Shown: positions 1 through 13,372, counted from the first letter of the stretch. The stretch: DNA of 64,000 nucleotides from Phycomyces blakesleeanus NRRL 1555(-) (GCF_001638985.1 NW_017265193.1:25768-89767); one strand, 5' to 3'. Notes: generated from the letters alone by a model not told the origin. Numbers and translations: made by a program.

Positions 1-3000
1 CGTTGCAGAAGCTGCATGACCCATTGACAGGCCATGTTTTGGCGGTAAGCGTTTGCACTCTCACTCGGGCTGATATAAACGATAAGAGTGTCCAAAAGAG
101 GCCAGGAACTAAGAGGGAAGCGCTGCAAAAGGTTTGTGATCATGCTGGGGTGGAAATGTGATGACTTTTTGGTCATGTACTCCTTCAACGAGTCGCTGTA
201 GATCGCAAGGAAGCGAGTCTGTTCCTTCTTCTTCTTCTTATCCTTGTCTGCGACCTCAACATCAGCACCGCCCAAAATGCAGCGGCGCAAATAAAGAGAA
301 AGATTATTGGCGGTTTCGGAAAGTTCTTTTGATGATGCCTGGCGAGCAAAGTCGTGAACGGCCTGGAGAACATTGAAGATTGTTTCCTCGTCATAGTTGG
401 TAGGACATTCGGTCATCTTGGAGAACTTGTTCTTCAGGAATGCGACCATCTTGTCCACAAATTGGCTTGTGACAGACTTGCCGGGGGTGGAGCGGATAAT
501 GTTCAGGAGAGGGACGATAATCTCAAGTACAAGAGGGTTGGTAGGGTTTTTGTGGACGTAGATGGTGATAAAGCTCATAACATTGTTCTTAAAGTGAGTA
601 ATGTTGTGCTGGAGATCTAGTGAACAAATATATCATAAGTAAATGCACAACATTTTTTTTTTGGTTTTTATGGGGGGTTTTTTTTTTTACCTTTTTGCTC
701 GGTCTTGGCAATCTTCTTCTGCTTAAAGACTTCGGCAATCTTTTCGTCATATGCGGCCATAGCCTCATCATCCAAATCAGCTTCATCGTCATCTTCTGTA
801 CCGAGAATACCCTGTGCCTTCATGGCCTCTTCAACCTTGCGCTTGAGATCCTCATCCATCTCTTCATCGTCGTCCTCTTCGATCATTTCGACATCACTGT
901 CCATATCCATTTCTTCGACATCATCGTCTTCTTCGTCTTCATTGTCACCAAAGAGTTCCTCAGCACCAGTCTTGCTCTCACTAGTAGCCAAGATCTAAAG
1001 GAAATTGATATATATTGTATATATATAAGTATTTGACGGGTATGCATAAAAGATGTGTAACATACATTCAAAAGAGTCTGGAGTGCCTGCTTGGTCATCA
1101 TTGGAGAAAAGATCTCGAAGATTTGATCGGCAAGATTCTTCAAGACATGGGAGGGGTTAGTCAAGAAACCGACAAGAATATCAACAATGACTTCGATTGG
1201 CTCAGGCTGACCCTCTTCTTCTTCTGCTGCTGCTGCCTTTTTGGATTTCTTGGCCTTGGTAGGCTTGACAGCCTTCTTGGCAAAGATCTTTTCGTAGCAG
1301 TCTAACAATTCACCCAAAACAGACTGGGCTTCTTCTTCGTCCACCAAAAAGTGCAACTGAAGGTTTAAGAACAAAATCTCAAAACCACGCTCAATGCTAT
1401 CAAAAGATTTCATATCATCCTTGGCAATCTTTTACGGCAATAATAATTAATAAAAACTTAATTCTCCAATTCATATATTTCTTTCTTTCTTATTTTTTTA
1501 TGCTTACCTTTGATCTCAGTTTTTCGACGACATCAGTGACTTCCTTGTTGATAGCAATGCCCTCCTTGGACAAGGTCACAAGAGACTTGAGTTGCTTGGT
1601 GTCTTTTTCGAGTTCTTGCTTAATCTGGTAGACACGGTGAACCCAGAGTTCTCCGTCGTTGGTAATACCAATGAGTCTGCGAGACTTCACTGCAGCACCA
1701 GAAAGATCCTTGACTTTCTGGATTTGGGGCAGCTTGGCCAAAGCAACAAGGGCAGCCTGGAAGCGTGCTTTGCAGAATTCACGGGTGGAATCCGAAAGAG
1801 CAGGAGAAGGCTTGTGGAGACCCTATAATAATCACAATCATAAACATAATAGATATATAAATAATTTTATCTAAAGATTCTTGAGAAGCGATATTCTCTA
1901 ATTGTTGTTGTTGTAGTAACAGTTTTTTTTTACCTCGAGGAATGATTTTCTCTCCTTTGTGATCTTGACTTCGAAGAATGAGTGGACCATAAGGAAACGA
2001 ACAAGGTAAACGATCCAGGACTCATCCTTGGGGACCTTTGTGTTTGTGAGCATAAGAGTCATCTGGGTAAGAGCCCATTCTCTGCGAGAGTTGAGACGCT
2101 TAGAATCATCATCACTAAAACACAATACAATGTAACGCATTAGGAATTAATACACTGCGTCACACTTCATATTTTATCCTATTTCTTTCTTTCTCTCTGC
2201 TTTACCTCTTCATCTCATCCTGCTTGACAAAGGTCTCGGCAAGGAACTCAAGATAAGACTTAACACCAGCAGTATCCATTGTTGCCAATAAGTTTTCAAC
2301 AAGCTTGGTCTTGGTAATGTTGTCAAAGTTCTGGTGGCCGTGCTTACCGATAAGCTGTGTGACCAATGCAAAACCGACCTGCTTGTTGTCCTGTGCAACA
2401 GTTTGAAGAACAGTAGCCTAAAAAAAGTACAATATTGTCAGCATAACAGCATCAATAAACTCAAATCACGAAAAGATAAATCCAACTATGTATGTATGTA
2501 AGTAGGAATTACTTACAGTGTGCTTGGCAGCCTTGTTCAAGAAACGAACATCAGAAGAAAGATTGTTGATAAATGTTCTCATAAAGTTCTCGGTGAAGAT
2601 CAAGGGCATCTGCTCAGGAGCAAGACGAGGTAAAACCTTTTCGACAAGCTGGAAACCCCAGAACTTACGACCGTGAGAAGAAGTGTTGGCGAACATGGTT
2701 TCTATTAATTATCAAGGAATTAGTATTTTTGTGTATATTTTTCCCCAGATTTTGATTAGATCCCAGTAATCATTTTCAGTGTTATAAACGTAATAATGTT
2801 TAGAATACTAGACAGAACACTACAGTGCATTACGCTGCATTGTACTACATTGCATTACATTGCATTGTATTGTGTTCTATTGACCATATTCTCTCTAGCT
2901 TTTCTTTTTTGTTCTTTATTTTCTTTACCATCAACAACAACATTCCAGAATTCTTGGAAAGAAGCAGTCTTTTGCTCAACCTTGGCAGTCTTCTGCTTTT

Positions 3001-4430
3001 TCTTGGGGCGCTTGGCCTCCTCAGCCTCGGCATCGGAAGGACCATCAAGGTAAACACTCAAAAGACGATCCCAAACAGAATGAAGCTGGGGTTTCCAGTC
3101 AGCCTGAGCGTCTTGGTCTTCAATTGGTACCTCCTATGTACACACAGAAATACAAATTAAATTACATAAATTATCAGTTTCAGATATAAACCAATATTTT
3201 TTCATCTTTTTCTCTTTCTTTCCCTTTTTTTTCTCTATTGTCTTTATAGCCATTATAATTCTACTTTTGTATATTATTTCTAAATCGTCTCGGCTGTACC
3301 TTAACAAGCAGAGCCAAGTGACGGAGGTTGGCAGGGTCAAGAACGTTGGTATTTTTCCAGCCAGCAAATTGAGCAGTCAGATCAGTCTCGGGCAATTGCT
3401 TTTGGATGGCCAATGCGAGATTGAGCTGATCGACAGTAGAAACGCTACCGTTCAAAAATAGTTCGAGAATCTTTTCGACAGCAGAGTCCTTGTAATCGAC
3501 AGTCTTAAGCTAATTGAATAATTCAACCCACATAGCATCAGTAAAAAGAAATAACGACATCCAGGAGTTTGAAGCCCATTTTATCCAAACCAGTACAAGC
3601 AAATAAATCAAAACCAATATCCACAGGTACAGACACAAATTTAAACACAAATACAAAAAAAAGAAGAAATAGCAATAAACTTACATAGGGTAGCATATTG
3701 ATAACAACGTGGTGACAAACTTCCGAGAGATAAGATTTTGTCTTGGCCATTTCGGCCAGACTTTCAATAATTCGGTTAGCATCCTCAGCGGTGGTTGACT
3801 CACGAGCTACCATTCCTGAAGCAACGATAGACATAAGACCAAACAAACGACCGAAAAGCATATCACGGACTTCTTCACCCGACATGGATCCAACACGCTC
3901 GGTGTATCGGAAAAGAAGGTCGAGAACAACCTTAGCTGTTACTAAATCGATGGTTGAGAGCAACTATATATACATAAGTGAGCGGAATGAGTGTTATTGT
4001 TCTTCACTTCTTTTTTATTTTTTTAAATATATATATATATTTGTACATAAAGTCAATGGTAAAAAAAAAAGGGGGTATACAGGAAAGTCGAATGGATTGA
4101 ATGCAAATTGTATATATTTTCTTTTTGGGTTTGCTTTCTTACCTCGGTCAAAGCAAGAGAGAAACCTTGACGGGCACCCTGACGAGAGGAAGGCAAACCT
4201 CTCAAGAGACGTCTAACAGCGTATGATACATCAGAGGCACAGACAAGGTCAAGTTTTTCTTCGGTGTCAGCTAATGAGGTTGTTGGAGTTGAGGTTGAAT
4301 CGTCGAGGGATTTCTGGTGGGCCTGTTGAAATTCGGTCAGGGCAAGGATCAATGACTGGGCAGCAGTCTGTCTAACGGTAGGGTCAAACGAGGCCAGATC
4401 CCAATAGAGTTGAAGGGTTGTCGTTGCCAT
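1..4430 (-). CDS. POL5: POL5/MYBBP1A-family protein (DNA polymerase V, ribosome biogenesis), 3' end beyond window
   Basis: The family acts in the nucleolus in rDNA transcription and ribosome assembly and, despite the name, is not a real DNA polymerase. The N-terminus starts MATTTLQLYWDLASFDPTVR and continues into the family signature with YAVRRLLRGLPSSRQGARQGFSLALTE (split here around residues 70-96). I read about eleven exons; the clearest are 4143-4430, 3685-3963, 3300-3509 and 2929-3133, and the reading frame is kept across these GT-AG introns. The body is helical and ARM/HEAT-like. A basic, lysine-rich segment lies near 3000, and a very acidic Asp/Glu segment near 830-960 (VEEMDMDSDVEMIEEDDDEE) is the acidic insert typical of the family. 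The C-terminus lies below position 1. The start is the first ATG of the conserved N-terminus. Observed: frame and motifs; known: family role; inferred: function here. Confidence 0.9.
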
Positions 4431-5006
4431 CTTTGAGGTTGATTGACAAGGTTGACAAAAGGCGTTTTATATATATGATTCCTCTTTTTTTTTTTTCAAA
4501 TGAAAAAAAATGAAACTCTGCTTTAAAAATTATGGGTGGCTTGAGTAAATGTGACAGCTTGTATGCTTAAGGATGCACACACACACACAAACTTTAGCAG
4601 TGAGCTTATTATTTTTATGCTCAGTACTTGTGTGTGTGTGTATGTGTGTGTATCGAAATAAGGAATTATGCAGAATGCATCTAATTAACAATTGTACAAT
4701 TTTACATGCAATAATTAACAGCAGTATTTAATATATTGTACCATTTCTCTCTTTCTCTATTCCTCTCTACATACACACACATGTATATATAATTACATTA
4801 TCACCACCACTGCCTCAATATATCTATTTAATCGGTTTGCTTTTATTCTCTATTACTCTTCACTATTATCTTTGTACTTCTTGTACCCACTCAGTATAAA
4901 GATGATATGTAAATATTTATTTAGTTCCAAAGATTAAAAATGAAACATAAGAGGCCATATCCAAACTGGGAAATAATAATAATAATTTAAAAAAAAGGTT
5001 ATTTGT
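4431..5006. other. Intergenic: POL5 5' flank and MIC19 3' flank
   Basis: AT-rich, with short CA/TG tracts around 4578-4655 and pyrimidine runs near 4745-4790. No supported gene. It must hold the POL5 promoter and the MIC19 3' UTR, but I see no distinctive motif. Confidence 0.6.
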
Positions 5007-6281
5007 TTATTGGTAGGCAGCAACAAATGTCTTTTGGGCTTTTGCAACAGAGGCCTTGAATGCCTCGACTTCTTTCCAGCAATCCAATGGACGAGATTCG
5101 TTGTTCCTGTTATATCAATAGAAAGAAACAAAAAGAAAAAACGATGTCAATAATCTATTTTACCAATTCCATCATCTTATCTCATCTAATCTCATATCTC
5201 AAATATCTCATCTCTAATGTCTGATTTCTAAACTCTCATCTCTCATCTATAATATTTCCTTTTTCTCCTTCATTTTAATTGCGTATATATGTGTATGTAA
5301 ACGTACTTGTAGCAAACAACAAGAGCTTCCTGGCGTTCTGCAATCTCGGCAGGAATAGCCTTGGCAGGAGTTCTATACAAAAGAAAAGATTACCAGCAAT
5401 AACATATTTAGTAACGTTTTACAACTTTATACACTTTTTACTGTCTTAAACATGAATCTGTGTTTTTTTTACCTCTTGATCTTCTCAATCATGTTGTTAA
5501 TGTCAGCACCCAAAACAACAGAGTTTTGGTCATTATCAATGTTCTTCTTAGCCATGTCACTGTAAACACGCTGGTTGATCTCTTCCTGCTTCTCCTGAAC
5601 ACGCTTCAACTCTTCCGCAACACGTTCACGGACACGTTCCTCAACTTCCTCGGGGCGAACTTGCTGCGATGAAGCAGCGGGCGCGCTCTAAAAAAAATAA
5701 CAACATATGTATATATGTATACATGCATGTCAACTTTTTTTTATGTTCTACATTGTCTTCTCTCCCTTTATATCTCTATATGTATGTATGTATGTATGTA
5801 TATCTATGGATATATCATTATCTATTTCTTTCTCTCTCGTTCTCTCTTTCTTTGGTTTGAAGCAGGAAAAATGAAAATAAAGGAAAGACCGTGTTGGTTC
5901 CTTTCGTTCTTACTCTAACCTTTGTGCGAGTCTCGAGCGAATCCACAAGTCCCTGAGAGAACTGTTATAATTTTTATTATAATTTTTATTATTATTATTG
6001 CCATTATCATCATTATCACATTCGTTTGTTTGTTGATTGTTAGTCAAAAAGAAATGATAAGAAAAAGAATATATAAAGAAGTAATTAAAGTATTATTTGC
6101 TTGTTTTTTCTTCTTTCTTATATTGAATAAAGAAGTTGTAAAATGTTGTAATAAAAGAAGAAGAAGAAAATGTCTGATGCTGTTACGCATTAAGTTCGTG
6201 GCATCACGTGCTTCGTACCTGGAGAGGTACGTTTTGGTTGTAAAAGATAACCGGCTCTGACTTGGATTGTTGCGCACCCAT
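5007..6281 (-). CDS. MIC19: MIC19-like MICOS complex subunit (mitochondrial cristae organisation)
   Basis: MIC19 (CHCHD3 in animals) is a peripheral inner-membrane subunit of the MICOS complex that holds cristae junctions. I read five exons on the minus strand: 6219-6281, 5920-5961, 5473-5687, 5307-5372 and 5007-5106. All introns have GT-AG ends and the joined frame encodes 161 residues. The N-terminus MGAQQSKSEPVIFYNQ keeps the MG start seen in N-myristoylated members, followed by VPLQ-FSQGLVDSLETRTK. The middle is a charged helical stretch (RPEEVEERVRERVAEEL). The end has cysteines in LVVCYKNNESRPLDCWKEVE, the CHCH-like C-terminal pattern. The length is normal for fungal MIC19. The start is fixed by the conserved MG motif. 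Confidence 0.88.
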
Positions 6282-6900
6282 GACTGCAAAAGTTTATATG
6301 ACTTCCAAGTAGAAGATATCCAAGAAAACAGAGGGGGGAGGTAGGAGTTCTTTTTTCTTTCTTTTTCTATACTCAAAAAAAAAAAAACTTACATGGAGGG
6401 GGGGGGTAGCGAGACCTCCGAAGCGGGGCCTATATCGTGACATCACCACAGCCATATATAAAAAATATATATAAAACAAAACACAAAAAAAAATTAGAAG
6501 AGATCAAGTCTTTACATATATCCCGTTTCCTTGGGTTTCGGTCCTGTTTTGAAAAATTAAATAAATAGAAAATTAAATAAAAATAAAAATAAGATAAAAA
6601 AATCTCGGGTGTCTTATAATTTTATATTTTTCAGACATTCATTTTATATCTTGTATAAACAGCATGTGAGCCGAAGATTTGGGTATTTCGTAGCCCGTTA
6701 ATAAACCTTGTTAACTCCAGACGGTCTCTTATAACTCAGCCCCTTTTTTTTGCAAAATAGACTAATTTAAACCAATAGGAAACGTGATTTTTCGTGTGAT
6801 TTTTGAATTTAGCGCCAATAGTCTTGAATCAGTGTTTTAATTTCCAAATATTTGTTTTACTCATTTTCGGCACATTTTTTGTACCATTGACTGATTGCTG
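6282..6900. other. Intergenic: MIC19 5' flank
   Basis: Low-complexity AT-rich sequence with A and G homopolymers near 6375-6410. No supported gene; the MIC19 promoter should lie here. Confidence 0.5.
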
Positions 6901-6929
6901 TTGTTCCTCACCAAGCAAAACGTAAATCA

Positions 6930-7990
6930 TTCGTTCAAAGCTCTCTTGGAGATATGAAACCACATTTTCAAGGAACAAGATACAGGTATTTAGCACGACA
7001 TTATAAACTCTTCAAATTCTGCAAACTCAAGGAAACAAGCTGGATCTAGAATCTACGATACAGAAGAAGATCAAACAAAATTGGATGCAGTAATGATAAT
7101 TTTTTAATGCAGAATAAACAAAAAGCATATAACCAGCTCGTAAAGAAGCTAAACGTGTATAGCAGTGAAACCCCCACAAAGAACTTTTTTTTTTGCTGCT
7201 GTTATTACTGTCCCTAAAAAAAACACGAAATAATCTTCTCTTAAAAGTCTTGAAAATTGATATAAATTCTACTTTCAGCATTTCACTTTGACCGTCACCA
7301 GCACATTTAGTTGAACAAACATCACTTTTTCTTTTGGGACAAGGATGTTATTTGTAGCTAAAATGACTTCAAGTGAATTGGACAATCTTTTAAAGATATT
7401 AAAAGTGTTCTTGATGCAAAAGAAGTAGAACATCAATATATATGTACGGTGACTTTTGTCAAATCTTTTTTGTTGTAAAAAAAAAACAAGGAGCCTGGTC
7501 ACAGATTTGTTGAACATTGCCTTCGTAGGGCATCTTTTTGTGATCATATAAAACAATTCGCGGGATTTACCCAAAGACTTGATACTCGAGTTAGCTTGGA
7601 TCTTTGGCGAACAAAGTTCTCAGCAAAACTCTTTGATATTGGTAATGGAAGAGACGAAATCTGGCAGGCAATCCCATATTGTACCAAAATATGGTAAAAT
7701 AATTCTTTTACACTTAATCTTTAATTTTTTTTTAAAAAATAAGTACAAAGTTCTGATTTGTTAAAAATTGTGGTTGATTTTGATGGTATAGATTATGCTG
7801 ATAACTCAAGTTATCCTACAGAATCCTTTAGTTCATTAAATTGCAGTGTAGATATCATCAAATAAACTCAAGATGAAAATTCGATGTGCCTTTCTCTTAG
7901 TTTTGCGAAACATGGATCTTTTAGACTGGACTTTGCAGTAGAACAAGGAAAAAAGTGTTTGTAAACCAGCTCACCCGATATATGTCATAC
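6930..7990 (+). pseudogene. Unrecognised decayed coding relic
   Basis: Several plus-strand stretches read like protein but are broken by stops and frame changes. Near 6935-7041 one frame contains MKPHFQGTRYRYLARHYKLF and ends in TAG. Near 7515-7690 another gives RVSLDLWRTKFSAKLFDIGN followed by GRDEIWQAIPYCTKIW. Near 7755-7860 there is KIVVDFDGIDYADNSSYPTE. Aromatic and charged residues are spaced as in real proteins and are unlike the surrounding A/T noise. I do not recognise the family. It could be the remains of a host gene or of a mobile or viral sequence; the sequence alone does not decide. Confidence 0.4.
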
Positions 7991-8522
7991 CTGCCTAGCA
8001 ACTTTGAACAAGAAAAAATAAGCAGAAATACTAATGGTCCATGGTGCTTGATACCACTGGTTTTACATGGCAACAAATAAAAAATAAAATTGAAATGTAA
8101 GTAAAAGTGAAAGTATAGTTTATAAGAAACTTGAGAAAAGATAGAGCCAAAGCTTACAAAGATCTAAATATATATATAATATTTTCATGTGCAAAAGTGC
8201 AAAATGGTAATAGCTATTAGTAAATGAGTTACGCTGTAAAACTAATTGAATACATCACAATATATATGATTTTCGGTAATAATCTAAAAAGATAGGTCCC
8301 TCTCCTTCTCTCCTCCCCCCATTTTTGTTCTCCATAAAAAAACACAATCGTTACACGGTTATCGGACGGAACGTGGATACTTGGGTGGCCGCTGGCAAAT
8401 AGCAAATAGTAACAATCTATATATAAAAAATAAATAAAAAAATTAAAAATCCTTTATATACCTCAAATTTATCCTCATCTTTCATCCTTTCTCTTTCTTT
8501 ATTTTACCCTAAACAAAAAAAA
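7991..8522. promoter_or_regulatory. 5' flank of the NDUFA4-like gene
   Basis: The last 60 bases before the ATG are pyrimidine-rich and end in an A-rich leader (aaacaaaaaaaaATG), as in many fungal 5' leaders. A GC-richer block at 8351-8400 stands out from the AT background and may hold activator sites; that is inference only. Confidence 0.35.
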
Positions 8523-9216
8523 ATGACTGCTGCCCACGCTGCCAAGAAGAGCTTCTGGAACATCTGGTACAAGACCGAGATTATCCCCATCTACATCACT
8601 GTTGGTGGTGCCTGTGGTCTTGCTGGCTGGTACCTCACCCGTCTTGCTCGGTAAATAAACAATTGATATACATGTCGATGTGTGTTCTAATGTTTTGTAT
8701 TGTACATTAACAATAGTGGCCCTGAAGTTGTCTGGGATCGCAAGAGCAACCCCTACCCGTAAGTATAAGACTTTTAGGATCTATACCAGAAATTATAAAT
8801 CTCGTTAAGATTATTACTGTTATTATTCTGGGTTGATTTTTAACTAGGGTTGAAAAATAAAGGGGGAGGGGTGGGCTATCTTTGAGTGTGCTTGTGTTTA
8901 ATTGTGTCATTCTGTAATCTGATCAAATCTTAACTTTCTTTTATTTGCTATATTATATTACACAATCTCTCTCGTTTATCTATCTATCAATCTCACTTGA
9001 TACACACACACATAGCTGGCAAAACATTGACCAGGACACTCAGGTCAAGTTGATGACTGTCAACCAGAAGTTTGAGAAGACGTAAGTTTCCTCTATGTTA
9101 TATATTATAAGTATAGGCTTGTACATTTAATGATAATGAAAATGATAATTGTACTAATTTATACAATCTTGTTTTGATCTTCTTACAACCCCAGTTACTC
9201 CCGTGACCGCTTCTAA
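8523..9216 (+). CDS. NDUFA4/B12D (MLRQ)-family respiratory-chain protein
   Basis: Small single-span inner-mitochondrial-membrane protein of the B12D/NDUFA4 family, associated with complex I or IV depending on the organism. Four exons: 8523-8650, 8717-8758, 9016-9081 and 9195-9216, all with GT-AG introns, encode 85 residues. The transmembrane helix is IIPIYITVGGACGLAGWYL (about residues 19-37). It is followed by TRLARGPEVVWDRKSNPYPW, which matches the family signature (R-L-x-x-x-P-[DE]-V-x-W-D-R-x-N-P-x-P-W). The end YSRDRF resembles the YS...(P)F end of the family. The length matches the roughly 80-residue norm. The start is the only ATG in frame with the helix. Confidence 0.87.
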
Positions 9217-10400
9217 AGACAATCACCGTTAAACCGAAAAAAAAATAACAGAAAAAAAAATCTCCTATTTTGGCGGTTTTTCTTTTCTTTTTCTTTTCTT
9301 TTATAGACGCGTTAAATCTCACAAACAAGCACACATATACGCAGAAAAAAAAACGCAACTTTTCTTTCTATTTACACCATCAAAAAGTATATAATATCTG
9401 TATACATTTACTTGTATATTTTTTATTTTTTATTTTTGTTCAAAATATAACATCTCTATCACTCTTTCTGTTCATTTCTGTGTCTCCATTTTTAAGTGAA
9501 ATAGGGAGGGGTAAAGTAGCTATAGTATTCTAACAGTGTGTAGTCTGTGTATATGGTTCTTGAATTGAAAGAATGGTATATTAATTACATAGCAGATGTT
9601 AAAAGGTTACTTTGTAAAGAAAGGAAAAAGATCAAACTAAAAAGAAGGCAACGCATTAAGTAAATTATTGAGTACTATGGGCAAAGAGACATAAAGATTT
9701 GGTTTCCAGGTCGTATAAAGCAAAGTACAGCTCAGCACAACTCAAGTATAATTATTAAGTAAATTTAAATTTATGATTCTAAAACATCTCTTAAACACTC
9801 TTTTCTTTCTGTCTTTCATATGCTTATTATTCCAACTGCATTAAATAATACATACACACCTATATATATATATATATGTATAGTCATTATGCTCTCAACA
9901 TTATCTAAATAGAATATGTAAGCATAGACTATTTTTGTTGACAAGCGATATATATAGTAATATAAAAAAAAGGCAAGCAGATAAGAACACCAAGGTCATC
10001 TATCCTCCCTCTCTCTCTATCTCTACTATCAAAGTAATCTACAAGCTTTATATATATATATATATATACTGCGTTGAAGATTGGGCTATGCTCTCTTTAG
10101 AAGCTTCAAGTCTATATTAGTAAGAAACACAAGTCATTCAATAAATATATTAATATATATATATATATATATATATGGTAGATGAAGATAAGTACAAATG
10201 ATCTTAATCTGGAGCATGACATAATGTTTTGTTTTGTTTTTGCTTATACATGTGAATGTTAGATAAATTTGCAAAATCCGGGTAGCAATAAAAATCAAAG
10301 TAATAAATAGGTCCATAGTAACAGGGTTAGTATCTGTCAATAAAACGTTCCTTGTTAAAATATGTATATAGATGATTGCGTGCATATAAGAGCAAATCGG
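9217..10400. other. Intergenic, AT-rich with microsatellites
   Basis: Holds the 3' UTR of the NDUFA4-like gene and TA microsatellites near 9860, 10050 and 10155. No supported gene. Confidence 0.6.
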
Positions 10401-10489
10401 ACATAGCGCATTCAGTTGTTGCTTATGGGCATGAACCAGTCACTCCATTTAAACCTGTTTCAAATCAACCACCCTCACGTCCAGCCACA

Positions 10490-12141
10490 TATTCATGCAA
10501 CATTTTCTGCTTTGCTATCATGTCCTTGAAAAATATAGGTATATCATTTTACATGTACATTTTTTGTGCTCCTATCACAAAAATTGCAATGCTGACATCT
10601 TCTTTTGGAGGAATATCAGAAACGGGTCGAATAACAAGCGTAATATTGGGGCTATCTTCTGATTTTGGGCTGTCATTTATAATAAAAAATGTGCGCATCA
10701 TATATAAGGATAGAAATCGAGTATATGTCAAATCAATGAACGGACATCCTCGTATTGAGGTAATAGAGCCAAACAATTTTGTGAAACGCAAATTCACCGT
10801 ATCAAAATTTCTGCAGTAAAATGACAGATAGCGAAGTACATATGATGTAAGCTTTGATCCATTAGCTTCGACTGATCTCAATCTGTATCTTTTTGAAATA
10901 GAGAATGACTTAGGATTTGTACCAATATTCGCACCACTAAAATAAAGTGATTGTAAAAATATCTTTTCGTCAAGAAGGTCATCCAGCTGAAAAGGGTCGA
11001 GTGGATAATCTATGTATCAATTGACCAAGTTACGGAATACATCCGTTCTTTTTATTAGGTCAGTTGGAATTTCCATCGGTTTTTGGCAACTAAAGGTCAA
11101 TTCGTTTATGGTTTCAGAAAATCGACTCGAACACATTTTCATGGCGACTTTGGTTAAATCCTGCAAGACTTCAGAAGTCATTCGATCACTCAACACTTCG
11201 CATGCGTAAACACCCAGGTGCCTCAAAGGTATTTTAAGGAAAACAACCAGCTCCCAGAAAAGTAGAAATTCTTTGAAAGGATAATTGGGATCCCCGACGT
11301 CTAGTCCGACTAGGTGTTGAAACGGATGAGCCAAACTTCTGAGGAGAGAGATTATATCGTTTCTCTGTTCTTCGGATTCATCGTTTTTGTTGCCTGATGA
11401 GAATTTGAGCATCTCGAGGTTAAGATATTTACGAGCGAGATAGTACAGCCATCGATGATCGGTGTTATTGGATATGATACTAAAGAACGTAATCTTCTTG
11501 GCTGGTAATACCTCTGTCATAAGCTCAAAGTCAGATTCAGAAAGATCCAATGAATAGGAGCTGAGGCGCAAGTCTTTGAGGTGTATCAAGCGTGTATGAA
11601 GGAGCTCAAAGTCGCTCATGGTAAAAGTTTGGTGCACACAATTAAAAGCATTGCCGCCAAGATCTAGTCGTCTCAACAGGGGTAAGTTGGATACCGTGTT
11701 TATAAATGCATTATCTGGCTCTGTTCCGTGAGTTTCATAGAAATCAATCCGCAGTTCAGTCAATGACTTCCAAAGTGACCAATCTGTTTTTGTTCCAACA
11801 AAAGCCGGTTTGAGATAAAGGTTTTGCAAATAAAGAGATTTTATGCTCGGAAATGTCTTTTGTATGGTGTAAAGTTGTTCACTTGTTAAACGGATACAGT
11901 AGCCCAGATGTAGAGATCGTAAAATGCGTCCAGTGTCTTGTTTGGTGTACCCAGGGTCATCCAATGTTCTGCACCATTTTTCTAGGTTTTGAATAGTGTC
12001 TACGAACAAGTCGAAATACATGGATTCTTGGAATGGTGCCTTCCATGCCTTGCACACATACGAACAGGAGTCTCTGTCTTTTAAGGAAATATATTGGGAG
12101 ATATTGAGGAGTATTTCTTGCGGAAGTTCTGACAAAAACAT
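10490..12141 (-). pseudogene. F-box protein paralogue 1, broken by an in-frame TGA and a decayed 3' end
   Basis: F-box proteins recruit substrates to SCF ubiquitin ligases. The N-terminus MFLSELPQEILLNISQY matches the start of the intact neighbour at 13373-15205, so the likely ATG is at 12141 rather than the upstream in-frame ATG at 12165. The F-box (about residues 1-45) is followed by irregular leucine-rich repeats such as RSLHLGYC and IKSLYLQNLYL. At 11017-11019 a TGA replaces the Leu of the paralogue motif NLVHL. The same frame then continues open and homologous to about 10552 (LTSYVLRYLSFYCRNF, GCPFIDLTYTRF), where it meets a second stop. The last 60-70 residues of the paralogue survive only as shifted scraps (DSKAE near 10520). 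Probably a recent pseudogene; a truncated 374-residue product from the first part is possible. Confidence 0.75.
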
Positions 12142-13372
12142 ATCGGAAAATATAAAGGTGTGCAAAGATGAACTTAATAAATATATATATATATATATTG
12201 GTTTTTTTTTGGTAAAGTTTAAAAAGATCTTAAAGCTGGCTTATGCTTATGTGGGAAAAGGTTTAGTACTTTGTATGACAATGGTGTACAGTCAGAAGCC
12301 GATATTCATAATTCAAAATCAGTATATATATACAACATTTAAGGTACACGTACTCTGGATACACACATTAATATTAATTAATAGAGTAAAGTGGCTCAAT
12401 TTAACTTTCTTTTTAGAATGAAAAGGCGCCAGCTATTCTATGGTTGTATTTGGTTAAAGGGTTATATACTAAGTTATCTAAATGGCTTGAATCTCAATTT
12501 GTATTATATTTTCTGAAATGACACTTTATTTCATATCATCGTATTTATAGGCGTATATATATATTATTATTATTCTTGGTCTTCTAATACAATTTTACTG
12601 TATAAGAACACTTGAAATTGTTCTTAAATAAATCGTAAAAATTATACCAATTGCCAACTAATTCAAGTAACGTTGGGATTAAACCAAGGCCTTGCTATGT
12701 ACGGTATACATTAGAAAGATTGAAGCCACGTTACTTGTTTTTTTTTGTAATCTCGGCTTTTATTATATATCATAGTTTGTTTTTTGGTTTTTAAATGTTA
12801 AAAAAAAGGAATGATTGACAGACAGAATATAAATGATAATAAAAACAGTACCTCGTATGATTGAAATATACAATCCTAAGCGACTATTCAGGAATTAAAG
12901 CCAATTTATGTAAAATATATGTAAGATACACAGGTTTGGTAATTACCGTGTACTAACCAATAAAGTAAAGAGGCTCAGTTCCACTTCATTCTTTTTGTAA
13001 CACGTGATGCTGGTTATTCTACAGATAAATTTTGTTAAAGAAGTATATACTAAATCATACAAATGGTTTGACCTCAATCTTTATTATAATTTTGGGTCAA
13101 CCGACTTTGTTTATAGTACCGCATTTTTGTAAATTAATTCTAACCTCTTGATGTGTTATGCTTAAATAGAAACACACGAAGCCTTCTTCGATAAATATTA
13201 GCCTGTAAGATTATTTATACTTGTAATTGTATGTAAATATTCATTAAGAAATTAACTGTTTTAAATCTAAAAAAGAGCTATACCGCCTCGAGACAGAGAA
13301 TAAGACGAACGTAAACACACACACATAAACGTTTTATTTTAAGCAATAGTTCTGTAAAGACAATTCTATGCA
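12142..13372. repeat. Intergenic with a diverged direct duplication (about 12335-12510 and 12945-13110)
   Basis: Two blocks about 610 bp apart share an ordered series of short matches: agtaaag[ta]ggctcaatt or agttcc, a ttctttttag/gtaa stretch, attct-a-ggtt, and atatactaa-ttat/catacaaatggtttgacctcaat. They look like copies of one ancestral intergenic segment, consistent with tandem duplication of the F-box genes. The rest is AT-rich without a gene. Confidence 0.45.

Noticed and set aside
668..998. Plus-strand Ser-rich frame at 705-998
   Set aside because: Antisense shadow of the acidic Asp/Glu segment of POL5.
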